Shown here one piece after another: positions 33,795-45,977 of a DNA stretch of 64,000 nt. The notes under the pieces were generated by a model, which ran no database searches, was not told where the DNA came from, and was given only the letters and a program-made list of their open reading frames with translations. The translations under genes were made by a program, and so were the position numbers. This DNA comes from Poecilobothrus nobilitatus (Eukaryota > Arthropoda > Insecta > Diptera > Dolichopodidae). The stretch is taken from positions 257,695,590 to 257,759,589 of the forward strand of contig OX352773.1 in assembly GCA_947095535.1 (NCBI GenBank), given 5' to 3'. Within the stretch, counting starts at the first letter, position 1. Every line of letters begins with the position of its first letter.

Positions 33795-34000
33795 TAAAAA
33801 CTGAGAAGCTTTACTCCGAGCAAATTATGTACATCTAGGAACATATTACTTTGCCGAAAATTAAATGCGAGGAATAAATCCTTACCAGATCTTTACTTTC
33901 TTAGAGACAGTAGAGCTGAGGCAAGCATTGTAAGTGGAAGCAAAATCCATAACACGTAGATAGAATCCACAATATTATAGATCTACGTCACAATATCATT
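33795..34000 (+). repeat. Dispersed repeat, pair with 61615-61800
   Basis: TTTACTCCGAGCAAATTATG, CAGATCTTTACTTTCTTAGA, GCATTGTAAGTGGAAGCAAA and CCATAACACGTAG occur in the same order at 61615-61800. One frame of each copy gives similar peptides (FTPSK, DLxFL, SIxxGxKxHNT), which suggests a decayed coding repeat of unknown class. Confidence 0.6.
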
Positions 34001-34384
34001 TCTACCTTTTAATTTAACGTTAAAATACATTTATATGCGAATAATAATAAATAATTAGGAGGAATTTTAAAGCCGATTACAAAATTTGGATTTTATTTTT
34101 AATATTTTTTTTTTTTTAGTCAAATTTAATTTTAAGCAAATTACGAAACCTTATGTTTACAACGAATAATTTTTTTTTTTTTTATACGATGGAAAACTTC
34201 AAAAGTCACTCAGAAGAATTGTGCACATGATTCTTTCAAATACTGCTGGACTTTAACCAAACAACCACTATTAAACTAACCAAAATCAACCACTGTTAAA
34301 CCAAACTTTTGGTTGGTACTTTTAATACATGTGTACAGTTTGGTTTATGGAATAAGAATGTAGGAAAAATTCTTGGAAAAAAGG

Positions 34385-34520
34385 GTTTTAGGAAAATTTA
34401 GGATTAGGTAGGATGGGTAAGAAAATTTTATAGGGACATTTTAAAGAAAGATGTTAGTTAATATTAGTCTTAAACTTTGCTAAATCGTGCACATATGAGT
34501 TACCAACTTTCTGAAACAAA
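34385..34520 (+). repeat. Dispersed repeat, pair with 38440-38560
   Basis: GGAAAATTTAGGATTAGGTA, AAGAAAATTTTATAGG, TTTAAAGAAAGATGTT and GCACATATGAGTTACCAACT align in order with the second locus. The class is unknown and the similarity weak. Confidence 0.4.
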
Positions 34521-34690
34521 ACAAATTATGGGGAAAATATTATGTATGTATATAAAAGAACCAGTCGCTTTGATAGGATTGATAAAAATGAAAATACTAA
34601 ACATATAATTAGAATATTAAACATAAATATAAATGAAGGTAAAATTAAAAAAAAAATTTTTTTATTCGACTTCTTTTATTGTAACATTTA

Positions 34691-35748
34691 TTATACCCTA
34701 CACATTAAGTATAGGGTATATTACCTTTGGTATGGTGTTTGTAACCACCAAAAGGAAGTGAGTTAGGTATAGACATGTATATATATTCTGAATCAGGATC
34801 ACCGCCTGAGTTGATTTAGCGATGTCCGTCCGTCCGTCCGTCCGTCCGTACGCACGATAACTCAAAAAATAATGATGCTATCTTGATGAAATTTATATTG
34901 TAGGTTAACAATGACTAAGGTAAGGCGGGGATTGTAAATGGGCGAAATCGGACCATGCGTTCGAGTACCTCCCATACAACTTCCAAAACCTAATACGCAT
35001 ATTTTCGAAATTAATAAAGATAGAAACTTAAAATTTGGTACTAGGGTGTTGTTTCCTGAATCCCTGATTTGTCCCAAATTTGAGATGAATTGGTGGAGCT
35101 GTTCGGATACCTCCCATACAACTCCCAAAACCGAACATGCATATCTTCGAAATTAATAAAGATAGGAACTTCAAATTTGATACGAGGGTGCTGTTTCCTA
35201 AATCCCTGATTTTCCTAAAATTTGAGATGAATTGGAGTGGTCGTTCGGGTACCTCCCATACAACTCCCAAAACCGAACAAGCATATCTTCGAAATTAATA
35301 AAGACAGAAACTTCAAATTTGGTACAAGGGTGTTGTTTCCTGAATCCCTGATTTGTCCAAAATTTAAGATGAATTAGAATGGTTGTTCGGGTATCTGCCA
35401 CACAACTCCTAAGACCAAACAAGCATATCTTCGAAATTAATAAATATATAAACTTGAAATTTGATATAAGAATGTTTTACCCTGTTGATGTCTCTAAAAT
35501 TTGAGATGAATTGGGGTGGTGGTCCGCGTGCCTTCACACACACTTCTCAAGACCTAACAATCATATTTTCGAATTTAATAAAGATAGAAACCTGAAATTT
35601 TGTACAAAGGTTGTAACAGCATTTATTTTTTTTAGCTTGTATTAAATACCTAACTAAAATAACTTATGGATTTTTAATTTAACTTGAATGTTTTAGGTGT
35701 AGGGTATAAATAAGTCGGTTGCATCGACTTACTGTTATCTTTACTTGT
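34691..35748 (+). mobile_element. DINE-1/INE-1-like element with central tandem repeats
   Basis: The head TTATACCCTACAC...GTATAGGGTATA is a hairpin. It is followed by ATATATTCTGAATCAGGATC, GAGTTGATTTAGCGATGTCC and five GTCC repeats (about 34826-34847). This is the order seen in Drosophila INE-1. Five tandem units of about 142 bp follow (35006-35600), and a conserved end, GTCGGTTGCATCGACTTACT, at 35714. The layout resembles Drosophila DINE-TR1 elements (Helitron-type with central tandem repeats of about 150 bp). A tail fragment of the same type lies at 17957-18100. There is no coding capacity; peptides read across the units shift frame because 142 is not a multiple of three. Confidence 0.85.
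35006..35600 (+). repeat. 142-bp tandem repeat, about 4-5 units
   Basis: CGAAATTAATAAAGATAGAA starts units at 35006, 35148, 35290, 35432 and (variant) 35570, spacings 142, 142, 142 and 138. Each unit carries GGGTGTTGTTTCCTGAATCC, TTTGAGATGAATTGG and GTTCGGGTACCTCCCATACA. The last units are the most diverged. Confidence 0.92.
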
Positions 35749-36631
35749 TTTTTCATCATATTGACCAATAACTCTTAATCCTTAAGTTTCACCTAAATAG
35801 GTTATAGAAATAATTAATTATATGAATGTGATATCATGTACTAACTAATATTGACATTTAATATATTTTTTAACTGACAAAATTAAAGTATAGAAATCAT
35901 TTTATATTTCAAGAGAATTAATTTTTTTAAAGATTAAATAACATAAATTATTAAATTTACACACACATTTCAGATTTCTATGAAACCTAACAAAATTCAT
36001 ACATTTTAAAATTAATATAATCTATTCAAAAATCAATTAGTACATATATTAAAAAAACTTATGAGATTCTTTTATAAATAATTATTATTCTTTTAATTAA
36101 TATATAATATTAATTGTGATATAAATGCCATTTATTTTAAATAAATTATAGTTTTTATTTAATTAATTTCTCAGAAATCAAAAAATTTATATATTTTAAT
36201 TTTTTTTTGTATTTTTAATCTTTTTTCTGATGACATTTTAAATTCATTGAAAATTTAATTATAAAGTTTCAATTAAAAATATAAGTTTAAAATTGAACGT
36301 GTGTGTATTATTATAAATTTATATATTATTCAAAGAAAAATTAATAAAAAAAAAATATATATATATATTTATTTTAGATTCCATAGGTATAATCTTGAAA
36401 TAAATAAAAGGTTCCAATAAATTTGTTGAAAACTTTAAATGATATTTTAATACTTTTTTTGTGTTTATTTTTAAATTTATTTTATGATAAAATTTTTGTT
36501 TTTTGAACTATATGATGAATTTTTCGAGATTAGACGGGAGCTTTTTTTGACTATTTAATGTTTGTATTTAAAAATAAATATTTAAATTATGAATGCTTTT
36601 AAAGCCATTAAAACTAAATTTTTTTAACGCT
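35749..36631. other. AT-rich spacer
   Basis: No feature recognised; it has ATATATAT near 36355 and long T tracts. Confidence 0.4.
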
Positions 36632-36790
36632 TTCTAGCACATTTTTCAAAAAGATTTTGAAATATTTGCTTATAAGTTTCATTCGGCCCATGTATCCATT
36701 TGCACGTTCTTCTGTTTTCAAAAGTTTTCTACACCATTTAAGACAGAAAAATATAAAATTTTAATCATACATAGATTCAATGAAAAACAA
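36632..36790 (+). mobile_element. Head fragment of an old DINE-like copy
   Basis: TAGCACATTTTTCAAAAAGA, TGCTTATAAGTTTCATTCGG and TTCTACACCATTTAAGACAG match the start of the copy at 42745 (TAGCACATTTCCAAAAAAAT, TGCTTATTAGTTTCACTCTG, TTCTACACCGTTAAAGACAG). The rest is absent. Confidence 0.6.
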
Positions 36791-38025
36791 CTATTATGGA
36801 AGTACTTTGTTATGTAATGTTTTTCAGTAGCCCCATTCTTTATATAATTATAGCCCTTCAAAGCTTGTTAACACCTTGTTTACAAATTTGTATATCACAG
36901 GTTCTGGTTTCTCAGAACCTTTTTCACCTTTTAAATTTACATTTTCCTTTTATTTATTTTATACCAAACCAAACAAGTTAAATGAAATTTTTTATATAAA
37001 AAGCTTTTATAAATAATGCTATTTTCGGGGTTATAAAGCTATTATAGGTCATAAAGCCATATTTTTATAAAACAAAATTTGTGTCATAAAGCCATAATAA
37101 ATTTTTAAAACTGCCCTTGTAGTGCCTTACTGTTAAATATGTAAAAAAAATAAATAATCGAGAAGTATTTTAGAATTGGTTATAAAATTCGGCTTTCAAT
37201 AATTTGTTTAGCCGGGAGTGACCATTTTTAATGATTTGTATCGCATTTGTTAAAATATATATGTAAGAGAAGTAATTAGTAGGTTAGTTTTTAGTTGGGT
37301 ACAAAATCAGGATATGCGCTATGCACCTGGTTATCTGATATCATGGAAATAAAGAAAAAATGCTTAATTGAACATAAAATACAATAACATAAAAATATCG
37401 CCTTTTACATTTACAAAATGTTATATTTGAAATTCGACTTGATGTCCCCAGACGTTTATAAACATGCAATTATTCATACAAGTTCACAAATATATTGTAA
37501 TATAATATTTATTTATTTCAATATTTAACATATCTCCATATCCAGATTCTTTAATTTGTAAACAAAAAGTAAAAGCAAAAAATAAAACAATTTATATTTA
37601 ACCTATTTGAAAACAAAATTCTTTAAAAGTTTATTTAAAAAAGTTTTTGATATTTATTTTCTTCTTCTTTTTAATTTTGGGGTTTCTTGTTTTTTTTTTG
37701 TTTTGTAAAAACGACAACCACAAAACATTAAAAATTACAAAAGCATAGAAATGAATAAAAAATGTAAAAAAAAAAAAAATTAAATTTATACCGTCTTCTT
37801 AATAGAATATCCGTCTTTAATGGTTAATTTTAAATATTTACTTGATTTTTTACTTAATGAAATTTATTCTCCTCAATAATGAATGGCTAATTTTTTTTTT
37901 TTTTTGTTGTTAAAGAACCAAAAATATAAATTGAACCATTTAAGTGTCCCAATGATTTTAATTGACTTACTATTATGAGTTAAGGTTTTGTCTCTGTAGT
38001 TAATAGTAATAAAAATTATAATCAA
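36791..38025. other. AT-rich region with one dispersed-repeat unit
   Basis: At 37150-37320 are units of the family described at 10210-10575 (TTCAATAATTTGTTTAGC, GGGTACAAAATCAGGA). Otherwise nothing is recognised. Confidence 0.45.
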
Positions 38026-38346
38026 TAATACTAATAATAATAACTGCTATAAGAGTGGAGCTGTATTCAATTATTATCTCATGCAGGAAGGTGTTATGTA
38101 TAGTACTGCATGTTTTAATTGTTGATCCTTATCGTATTTCTTAGAAAAATAATAATAACAATAAGTGGATTCTTTATCATTATTTCAAAATCAATCTCTC
38201 AAATTTATTAGCATTCGCAAATTCGCAGCGTCCTATCCTATACTTTCGACTCCCTAGCCAATATACTACGTTAGAATATAATGGACGTTCATCTTACTAT
38301 ATTGCTTAAGAGGGAGGTGGATTTTGTCAGTATGAATCTGACACTA
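38026..38346 (+). repeat. Unclassified 300-bp repeat with stem-loop, copy A
   Basis: Landmarks in order are GTGGAGCTGTATTCAATTAT, CATGCAGGAAGGTGTTATGT, an AAT-rich stretch, CGCAGCGTCCTATCCTATAC, the stem AGCCAATATA (38256-38265) against TATATTGCT (38298-38306), AGGGAGGTGGA, and a terminal hairpin GTCAG/CTGAC (38326-38342). Other copies are at 50325-50625 (same strand), 47420-47695 and 63634-63875 (opposite strand), and a partial at 48335-48440. No tRNA head, TIR or coding frame was found. Confidence 0.75.
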
Positions 38347-40249
38347 CCAAGGGAGTAAATAATTACATGCAACTACTTTAAAACTGAAAATCACTTTCTT
38401 CAAATCATTATAGAAATTTTAAGTTATAATTTAAAACTATGGAAAATTAAGGATTTTGGTAGATTGAGATAAAAATTTTGAGGAATACTTTGAAGAAACA
38501 TGTTCATATTCTTTTTAAAATTTATTAAATTATACACATATGCAACTTCCAGAACATATGTGATGGTATATTGTTGAATAACCATGACGTGCACACAAAT
38601 TTCCCTAAGCTTTGTAACGAAATTTTAACAACTCTAAGTTGTCGAAATAGCCATCTGTTGCACTTCTTTTTTCTTGTTATAAAAATTTAAGTGAAAATAT
38701 TAGATGTTTTATTAGTTTAGAAGAGGTGCATATCTTTACAAGATATCTATAAAACAATTTTAATGACTAAACCGTATGTTAAGTATACATCGTATATAAC
38801 TAAGTATACATCGCGTATCAGTGTAGTAAACGTTCAGATAACATTGAGATCGTTAATAAAACAAATTCATCAGTTTTGCACATTATCGTATAATAACCCA
38901 GTATTGTTTGCATTATCCTTTTCAAACGTGTACATTATACTTTCTTTTCTGTCCAATTGTAATTTGTACTAGAACAGTAGATAAAATTAAAACAGAACAA
39001 TCAAACTTGAAGACTGACTATCTATCCCATGAACAGATAAATTTTAATCTGCATTTATTAAAAGTAATTATATGAAGGAAAACTTAACGAACTTTTTTTT
39101 TAAATATACACAACAAAACAATACAAAAATAAAATAAAATAAAGAAAATTAAAGATCGAAATGAAACGAAACAAATCCTTCCATAATTATCTTCATGAAA
39201 AACTTTTCACCTCCTTATTCAATTAATTTGTACCGAATATAAAAATCATGAAAAAAACTAAACTCAAATTCAAAATTAAAGAAAAAACAACATAAAACAT
39301 AAAATAAAATAAATAAATAAATATATAAAATGAAAAACTATAGAAAGAAAGGGAAATAACAAAATTAGAAAATAAAAGTAAAAGAAGAACAGAAATATAA
39401 TGAAAGAAAAAACTTTTTAGTTTTTATTATTTGTTTTTTTTTTTTAATTTTCATTTGGCTTTCGATGTCTTCCTGTCTTCAGACAAATTTGAAAAGAATA
39501 AGAATAGTATAACATATAAATAATTATTTTGTAATTATTTTCATGTTTAGCTGCTATTTGTCTTTAAAAAAATAGAAAATTGTTTTATACATACATATTA
39601 TATTTGTTATTTTTTGTATTATTTTAAAATAAAATTAAAAAAAAATAATTTTCCTTCACTTTTCCTATTTTTTAGAATCTTTTTATTTATTTCCCCTTTT
39701 TTTTTGTTTTTATTCTTTATTGTATTCAACTTCATTACAACTCAACTGAACCTTTCATTTTAATCCTTTTAACTCTTCTCTTTCATTTTAATTTTTGTAT
39801 CTTTTGTTATATTCCGATTGTATTGTAGAAACTTAAAATAATTTAGTAAAAATTTTGTAAATGAATCTATTTAACATTCTAAGGGTAATCCCATAAGAAT
39901 TTTTATTCAAAATCCGAAAAATTTTTTTTTTGTCTTAAACCGTTGTTAAACCGTTGTCTTTTTTTTTAGTTTTTTGAGGAATTTTTTTTTTCAACTCCCA
40001 AATTTTGTTTTGTCTAAAAAATAAAAAAATGTGTTGATATAAGTTTTATATTCCTTAAAATGTCAATACAGGAGTATTTGGAGTTTGCTTAATCAATCGT
40101 AATTTAAAAATTTGAATATCTTTTAAAACTTTCGAGAGTCTTGAATTATATACTATAATATAAACTTATTTATAAGTTCACTCTTTTTTTTGACTATGTA
40201 AACTGACATATAAATATATACTATGACCATTTTAATATAGGAAGGATGA
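38347..40249. other. AT-rich desert
   Basis: The repeat piece at 38440-38560 pairs with 34385-34520. The remainder is A/T sequence, including dense A-rich tracts at 39110-39420. No gene recognised. Confidence 0.45.
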
Positions 40250-41230
40250 CTTAACTTATACGGTTATAAGTTCCATTGAACTATAATTACCTCTTAAAAA
40301 GGACTTAAATTCCATGGAACTAATTACCATTTCTAAATGGACTTAAGGTTCATGAGGATTCGGACCATTTTTTGTTGAAAGTTGTATCTAAAATAAAACG
40401 GCCATAAGTTCCATTTTTTTTTTTGTTGGAAGTTATGTCTCAAATAAAATAGTCATAAGTTCCAGTTTTTTCAGTTTTTGATTTCAAATAACAAATGTTG
40501 TATTTTATTACAAATTAAATGTGTATTCTACAAAAAATTTTAAATAGTTAAAAATTAGGTTATCTGAATCAAGGTCGAATGAAATAAAGCTAATTTGGTA
40601 AAATAAGGACAACCCCAAACCGCCGCCAAACACATGATTGAAATCCTGATAGTGTAATTAATTCTAAAATTCTTTCTAATTAATTTTTTTTACAAATATA
40701 TTACAACTACAAGCTATTTAATTTAGTGATGGTTGCCCCCTCTAAACTGGTTACCGACACCCGAGGAAAAAATTATTGAAACCCTGATTGCGTAACTAAC
40801 TCTAAAATCCTTTCTAATTATTTATTTTGCATATATATTTTAACATCAAGGTCGTATTTAAAATAATTAGCAGGTATTTTACAGTTCGTTATAAAAATAG
40901 AATTTCAATAATTTATTTAGCGGATTTTGTCACTATTTAAGTCACTATTTGAGAAACCTTCTTGCTGTATGTATATATGTATGTCAAATAAATAATATGG
41001 AAGAATTTGGAGTTAAAAAAAAAGAATTAGAATTAAAATTTTATCAAAGTTTACACCTATCTGTTTAAACATATGTCAAACAAAATGATCAAAACTTCAA
41101 TGGAAGTTATGTCTCATAGCAAATTGGTCAAACGTTCCATGGAATTTTTGTCTCTATTTTTATGAAATTTAAGTTCATTTAAGAGGACACAAGTTTTATG
41201 AAAATCACCTGTGGAAGTTAACTCATACAC
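40250..41230. repeat. Composite of diverged palindromic repeats
   Basis: Units with TAAGTTCCATTGAACT, GGACTTAAATTCCATGGAAC and GGAAGTTATGTCTCAAATAA occur at 40262-40470. They recur in opposite orientation at 41090-41225 (ACTTCAATGGAAGTTATGTC, CGTTCCATGGAATTT). The segment between them (40600-40990) carries the dispersed tandem unit seen at 10210-10575, here partly inverted. It looks like an old palindromic element split by another repeat. Confidence 0.45.
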
Positions 41231-41514
41231 TCTTAATATAATATGATATATATACATAATAAAGAGTTCACAAGTGTGAACTAAAAAATATTTACTTGAC
41301 TTCCAAAAACTTCAATTGTTCCTTTTTGTTTTGTACTTTAAATTACATATAAAAAATGTTTTGGCAAAAAGTTAATGTCCCAACTAATATTTATCGAATA
41401 CTATTTTTAAATTATATACAAAATGATTTTTTTATTTAGTTTTTGGTATTCAAAATTAAAAAAATATCTTTAATTATAATATTATAGCGGATACAAAACT
41501 TATTTAGCAAATCC

Positions 41515-42075
41515 TTGTTTTACCCGTACGAAAATAGTTCTCAGAATATAATAAGTTCGCTACTACGTTCATGATAGTACGATAGTACTTAGAAGACGAG
41601 CTACATATAGCAAGGTTTATAATAAAATCTTCCGCAAAATTGAATTCTGAATCGATTTAGACATATACATCCATCCGTCCGTTCATCCGTCCACACGACA
41701 ATTCAAAACAAAAGGGAGCTATAATTCTGAAATTTTTCCCATTTAACTTTTGTGAAATTGTTAGTTCCGCTATTTAAATTGAGGAAGTTCGACCGGCGCA
41801 TTCTAGTAGCTGCCATACTCTTTATTATATGAAAATAAATCAATGCTATCGGATCTAAGTACCATTCATGTTGAATGCCGACCACTCTGTAAAATTTAGT
41901 TGTGCTAGAACAAAAGATTCGGGTAGTTGCCATACAACTTCAATAACTACTAGGAACTTTAGTAGTTCTAGCACAACAGGTTCAGGTGGTTTGGATATCT
42001 TGGAAGTTTTTAAATATGGTTGGTTCAAGGCAACATGTTCGAATAACTGTCATCAAACTGTAAAATTTACATAAA
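41515..42075 (+). mobile_element. DINE-like element, diverged third subfamily
   Basis: The head (TTTTACCCGTACG at 41517) is followed by GACGAGCTACATATAG, CCATCCGTCCGTTCATCCGT (41671-41690), and then units with GGGTAGTTGCCATACAACTT (41924) and related blocks. The GTAGTTGCCATACAACTT block is shared with the 142-bp units at 5060-5603 and 34.7 kb. The small open frames here follow the repeat and are not genes. Confidence 0.65.
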
Positions 42076-42744
42076 TATATCTCGACACTTAATTAAGTTA
42101 GATATGTCACATTTTCTAAAAGATGATTAAGTTTTATGGAAACAACATAATATGTATATTATGTTTTTTCGGGTATCCTACAATTTATACAGTCTACATC
42201 TATACACTCTTCCCAGTTTTATAAAAAGTATTAATTGTTTCTGTAAGAATAAAACTTGACAAACGATTATTATTGTATTTTATTAAACTTTTTAATAATT
42301 AATTATAATATTAGGAATTCAATAATAAATAAAGATAAGGAATGGATTACCCACAAAAAAAAAAAATTAGTAAATTTTGTAAACTAAAAAAAATAAATGT
42401 TTTTTTTTTATTTTTCGGTAGTTATATATAAAAAAAATTTTTACAATAACCTTCAACAATTTATTTTTCATCAAAAAAAAAAACAAAACATCAACAAGAA
42501 CAACACTTACCACTGACATTATTACATATTGTTTTTATATTAAATATAATAGGTATATAAGTATATATATATAAATGATATATATACAAACATATATTTT
42601 AATTAAACACATGCACATTTACTTGTATACATCTATTTTGATATATATAATATATATTTAATAAATATGTACAGTTAATTGAAAATTGTTGCTAAATCTT
42701 TTGAACAAATTTACAATTAATCCTTTTCATGTTTTTTTTTTTTT
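42076..42744. other. AT-rich spacer
   Basis: A/T sequence with ATATAT tracts at 42560-42660. Nothing else seen. Confidence 0.4.
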
Positions 42745-43980
42745 TGTTTTTAGCACATTTCCAAAAAAATTTTGTAAAAATGTGCTTATTAGTTTCACTC
42801 TGTCCGTCCGTCCGTCCGTCTGTTTACAAAACTTCTACACCGTTAAAGACAGAGAAAAAAATTTTTAACCATGGGTAGGTCTCATAAAAAAAATAATTTT
42901 GTGGAACAACTTTTTCATGTAGGCCCCTCCATTACGGAGCTACAGCCCCTCAAACTTTGAAAAAGACCTACTTTTAAATGCATATATCTTATGTTCTGCT
43001 TAAAATTTTTTCAATCTGAAAACGTCATTCGACAGGTATTTTTGTTAACTTTATAAATTAATATCAAAATTATACAATTTTTTTAAATTTAGTATTTAAA
43101 TTTACCGTTATGTGAAAACCAAATTTTGCATGATTTTGCATGAAAATTTTTTTGGACCACCCCCTGTTTATGAGCTACTAGGGCTTAAAAATTGAAAATT
43201 TGCTATTTTTAAACACCTGTAACTTAGGAACCTGTACACATTTCACTTCTACAAGATATAAAAATTAACGCTACAGTAATATATTTTAACGTGTCTTAAA
43301 GGTTTATTTTAGTTGTAAAGGGTTCCAAAGTTGCAGCTCTTCAAAATTGCGAAAAAGACCAATTTTCAGATGTATATATCTCAGGCTCTGCGTAATAGTT
43401 TTGCAATCTAAAACTGCCAGAAGATCGAAAATTTTATTATCTATATAAAACAATAACTATGTAATATTTTGTAATTTACTATTTAAATTTACCGTTATGT
43501 GAAAACCACATTTTGCATGAAATTTCTTTTTTCATAACTCCGGCACGCCTTCAGATAGGAACCTGAAATTTTGAGACAAGAAAGAACTTTTAGAATTAGT
43601 ATAAGTTTGCTCAGAAAATGTTTGGGTAACACCCCCTCTTTTACAGTTATTACGCCACAAAAATTGAAAATTTGCTAATTTTAGACACCTGTAACTTAGG
43701 CACCCGTAAAAATTTTTCTTCGGAAAGACATGAAAATTAAAGGTTCAATAATATATTTTTACGTGTGTTAACGGCTTTTCTTAGTTATATAGGATTCCGG
43801 AATTACGGCCCCTCAAAATTTCAAAAATGTCCTATTTTCACATTTTTTCTTATTACATGAAATTTTCAAATTTTTGTGCAAGTCACACTTCTAAACAGTG
43901 TATTGAGTTTTGGAAATGTGCGCTTTTAAAAACCGTTGGTTTACATTCTACCTTGTTTTTTTTAAAAACAATTAAAGAAA
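42745..43980 (+). mobile_element. Old DINE-like copy with two interior units
   Basis: The head carries TAGCACATTTCCAAAAAAAT and GTCCGTCCGTCCGTCCGTCT (42802-42821). The interior unit of the young copies (TTACGGAGCTACAGC, TTTACCGTTATGTGAAAACC, ACCCCCTGTTTATGAGCT, AAACACCTGTAACTTAGG) appears twice in tandem (about 42900-43315 and 43320-43820). The tail is GGTTTACATTCTACCTTG (43939). It shows that the interior of the family can multiply in place. Confidence 0.75.
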
Positions 43981-44329
43981 AAAAAAAAAAAAAATTCTGC
44001 TCTAGAATGTATAGAAAAGTTTTTTTATGCTTTCTTTTTCTAAGAAAAGAGAAATAAATATAAGAGAAAATAATGAAAAAGTTTTTTTTCTCTCTAAAAT
44101 AAATTCTTTTTTTTGTTTTTATTTATTAAAACATGAAAATATTTTTATTTTCTTACTCTTTCTAACATTCATTCTATTTTAATATATCACTTTATATATT
44201 GTAATATTCTAAACTAAACTATTTAACATTGCTGCCATTATTACTGTTCACTCTTACTCATTTTTAACACTTTGTATTCATTATTTTGTTGCATTTTGCC
44301 TTTTTTGTATATTTATTTATTAGTTTTAA

Positions 44330-45185
44330 ATTGTCCGTTCGTTTTTCCGTCCATCTTTTTTATAAATAAATTTTTACGACGTTTAATATGAGCAATACAA
44401 TGAATTTTTAACCATTGTGACATGTTACACAAAAAAATTAATTTTATGGAACAATATTTTTTTATAATGCTCAATCCGTTATAGTGATATAATTCCTTTA
44501 AATTGGGGAAAAAAAAACCCTTTTCAAATGCTTATATCTCAAGTTCTGTTAAATATTTTATCCATCTAACGACGTCAAACTATAGGAATTTTTTTTTAAC
44601 TTTATAAACTAATACAAAAATTAAATAATTTTTTTTGCAATTTAGTATTTAAATTGACGACTATATGAATTTATGCAAAATTTTGGTTTCTCTATATTTT
44701 CAGAACGCTTTTAGTCAGAACTTTAAAATTTTGCGACCTTAGCACTTCACATTTGTTGTACTCTCCTGTTTAACAGATATTAACTCAACTTTTTTTTTGT
44801 ACTTCTCCTGTTTATGAGAGTTTTCTCTCCCACTTCTTTTTTTCAAGGACACATTAACACAAATTTCTTCAATCTAAAGTACACAAATTAAAGCTCTAAC
44901 ATCATATGTTTATAAGACGAGTTAACGGTTTTTCCTATGCATTTCTAAAAATTGCGGAGTATATACCTCTTATTTTTTCACAATTTTCTTCGAAAAAATC
45001 GTTTAAGAAAACAAACTTTTATCTTTTTTTTGAAAGTTTTATTGTCTTTTTGAAAATGTGCTCCTTCAAAAACCTTGTAATTTTATATACTTGTTTTATT
45101 TTATTATTTTATTTTTATATTTCACATCTTATTCTCTTCATTTTATTTTTAGCCTTTTTTCTAATTCAAAATTGAAAATTTCCTA
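44330..45185 (+). mobile_element. Old DINE-like copy, next to the previous one
   Basis: The order GTCCGTTCGTTTTTCCGTCC (44333), AACCATTGTGACATG, CTTATATCTCAAGTTCTG, TTTAGTATTTAAATTGAC, TTTCAGAACGCTTTTAGTCA and the closing GAAAATGTGCTCCTTCAAAA is the same as in 42745-43980, with much stronger decay. The 89-codon frame at 44906-45175 overlaps the tail and has no family motif. Confidence 0.6.
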
Positions 45186-45969
45186 AAATTCCGTTTTTTA
45201 TTATTTTGCGTGTTTTTTTCCTGAAATAATGCAAGAAGTGGGATGCAACCAAGATTGTAGTTAAACATATAAAATTTAGTCACATTGTTTTCAAGAAACT
45301 TTAGTATAATATTAAAAAATTTTTAAATTTGTAGTCCAATTTTTTTTTTTTTTCATTTTAAACCCAGTATTAAAGTATTTTGTTTTTTTGTTTTTCTACA
45401 ATAAAAACTTAAAAATTATTTAGTGACATGCTACAAGCTTAAAATTTAATTTAACAAATAATAACAAAACTATGAAATTCATTTATTAAATTTTTTTGTT
45501 TTTTTTTCATTCTAATTTTAATTAAATGTTCAAAAACTTGGTCAAATGCTTTTAAAAGAATTTAAAATTAAAAGTGGCATAATATCTTAATTATATTCAG
45601 AAATCTTGACTTAATTTAATCAAAATAATTATTTTAAAAATTAACCTACTTATTTTTATCAAAATATTTAATTGATTTAATACAGTAAGGGGTATTTGTT
45701 TTACGTGTTTTTTTTAAGTTTGACAAAAGTTTTAATTTAGAAACTCTAAATGTTTTTTTTTTATGGTTCTTGTGATGCCAGTTTGTATAATGAAGAGAAC
45801 CGAAAAAAAGAAAAAAATTTAATATTGAACCAAAATAAGGGGATTTTTTATTATTTTCACTTTTATTTGCGATTTATTACAATAACGAATTCCTTATATT
45901 GATCAAAACAAAAAGCTCCACCCCTATATTACAATTCTATCCTGTCTTACATCCTATATTGTTCCATTA
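45186..45969. other. AT-rich spacer
   Basis: Nothing recognised apart from T tracts. Confidence 0.4.
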
Positions 45970-45977
45970 TATTGGGC

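Noticed and set aside
34862..35422. Overlapping frames on both strands with repeated Gly-Ser-Cys-Met-Gly-Gly and similar words
   Set aside because: They follow the 142-bp tandem units; the unit is not a multiple of three, so each copy falls in another frame.
35006..35600. CRISPR-like array
   Set aside because: Repeats are 142 bp, with no short-repeat/spacer alternation and no cas genes; the DNA is eukaryotic.
42686..42868. 60-codon frame over the GTCC run
   Set aside because: It reads through the DINE-like head and the tetranucleotide repeat; same for the frame at 5441-5629.
44906..45175. 89-codon hydrophobic frame as a possible second chemoreceptor exon
   Set aside because: It overlaps the tail of an old DINE-like copy, is mostly Phe and Leu from T runs, and lacks Gr motifs and splice sites.
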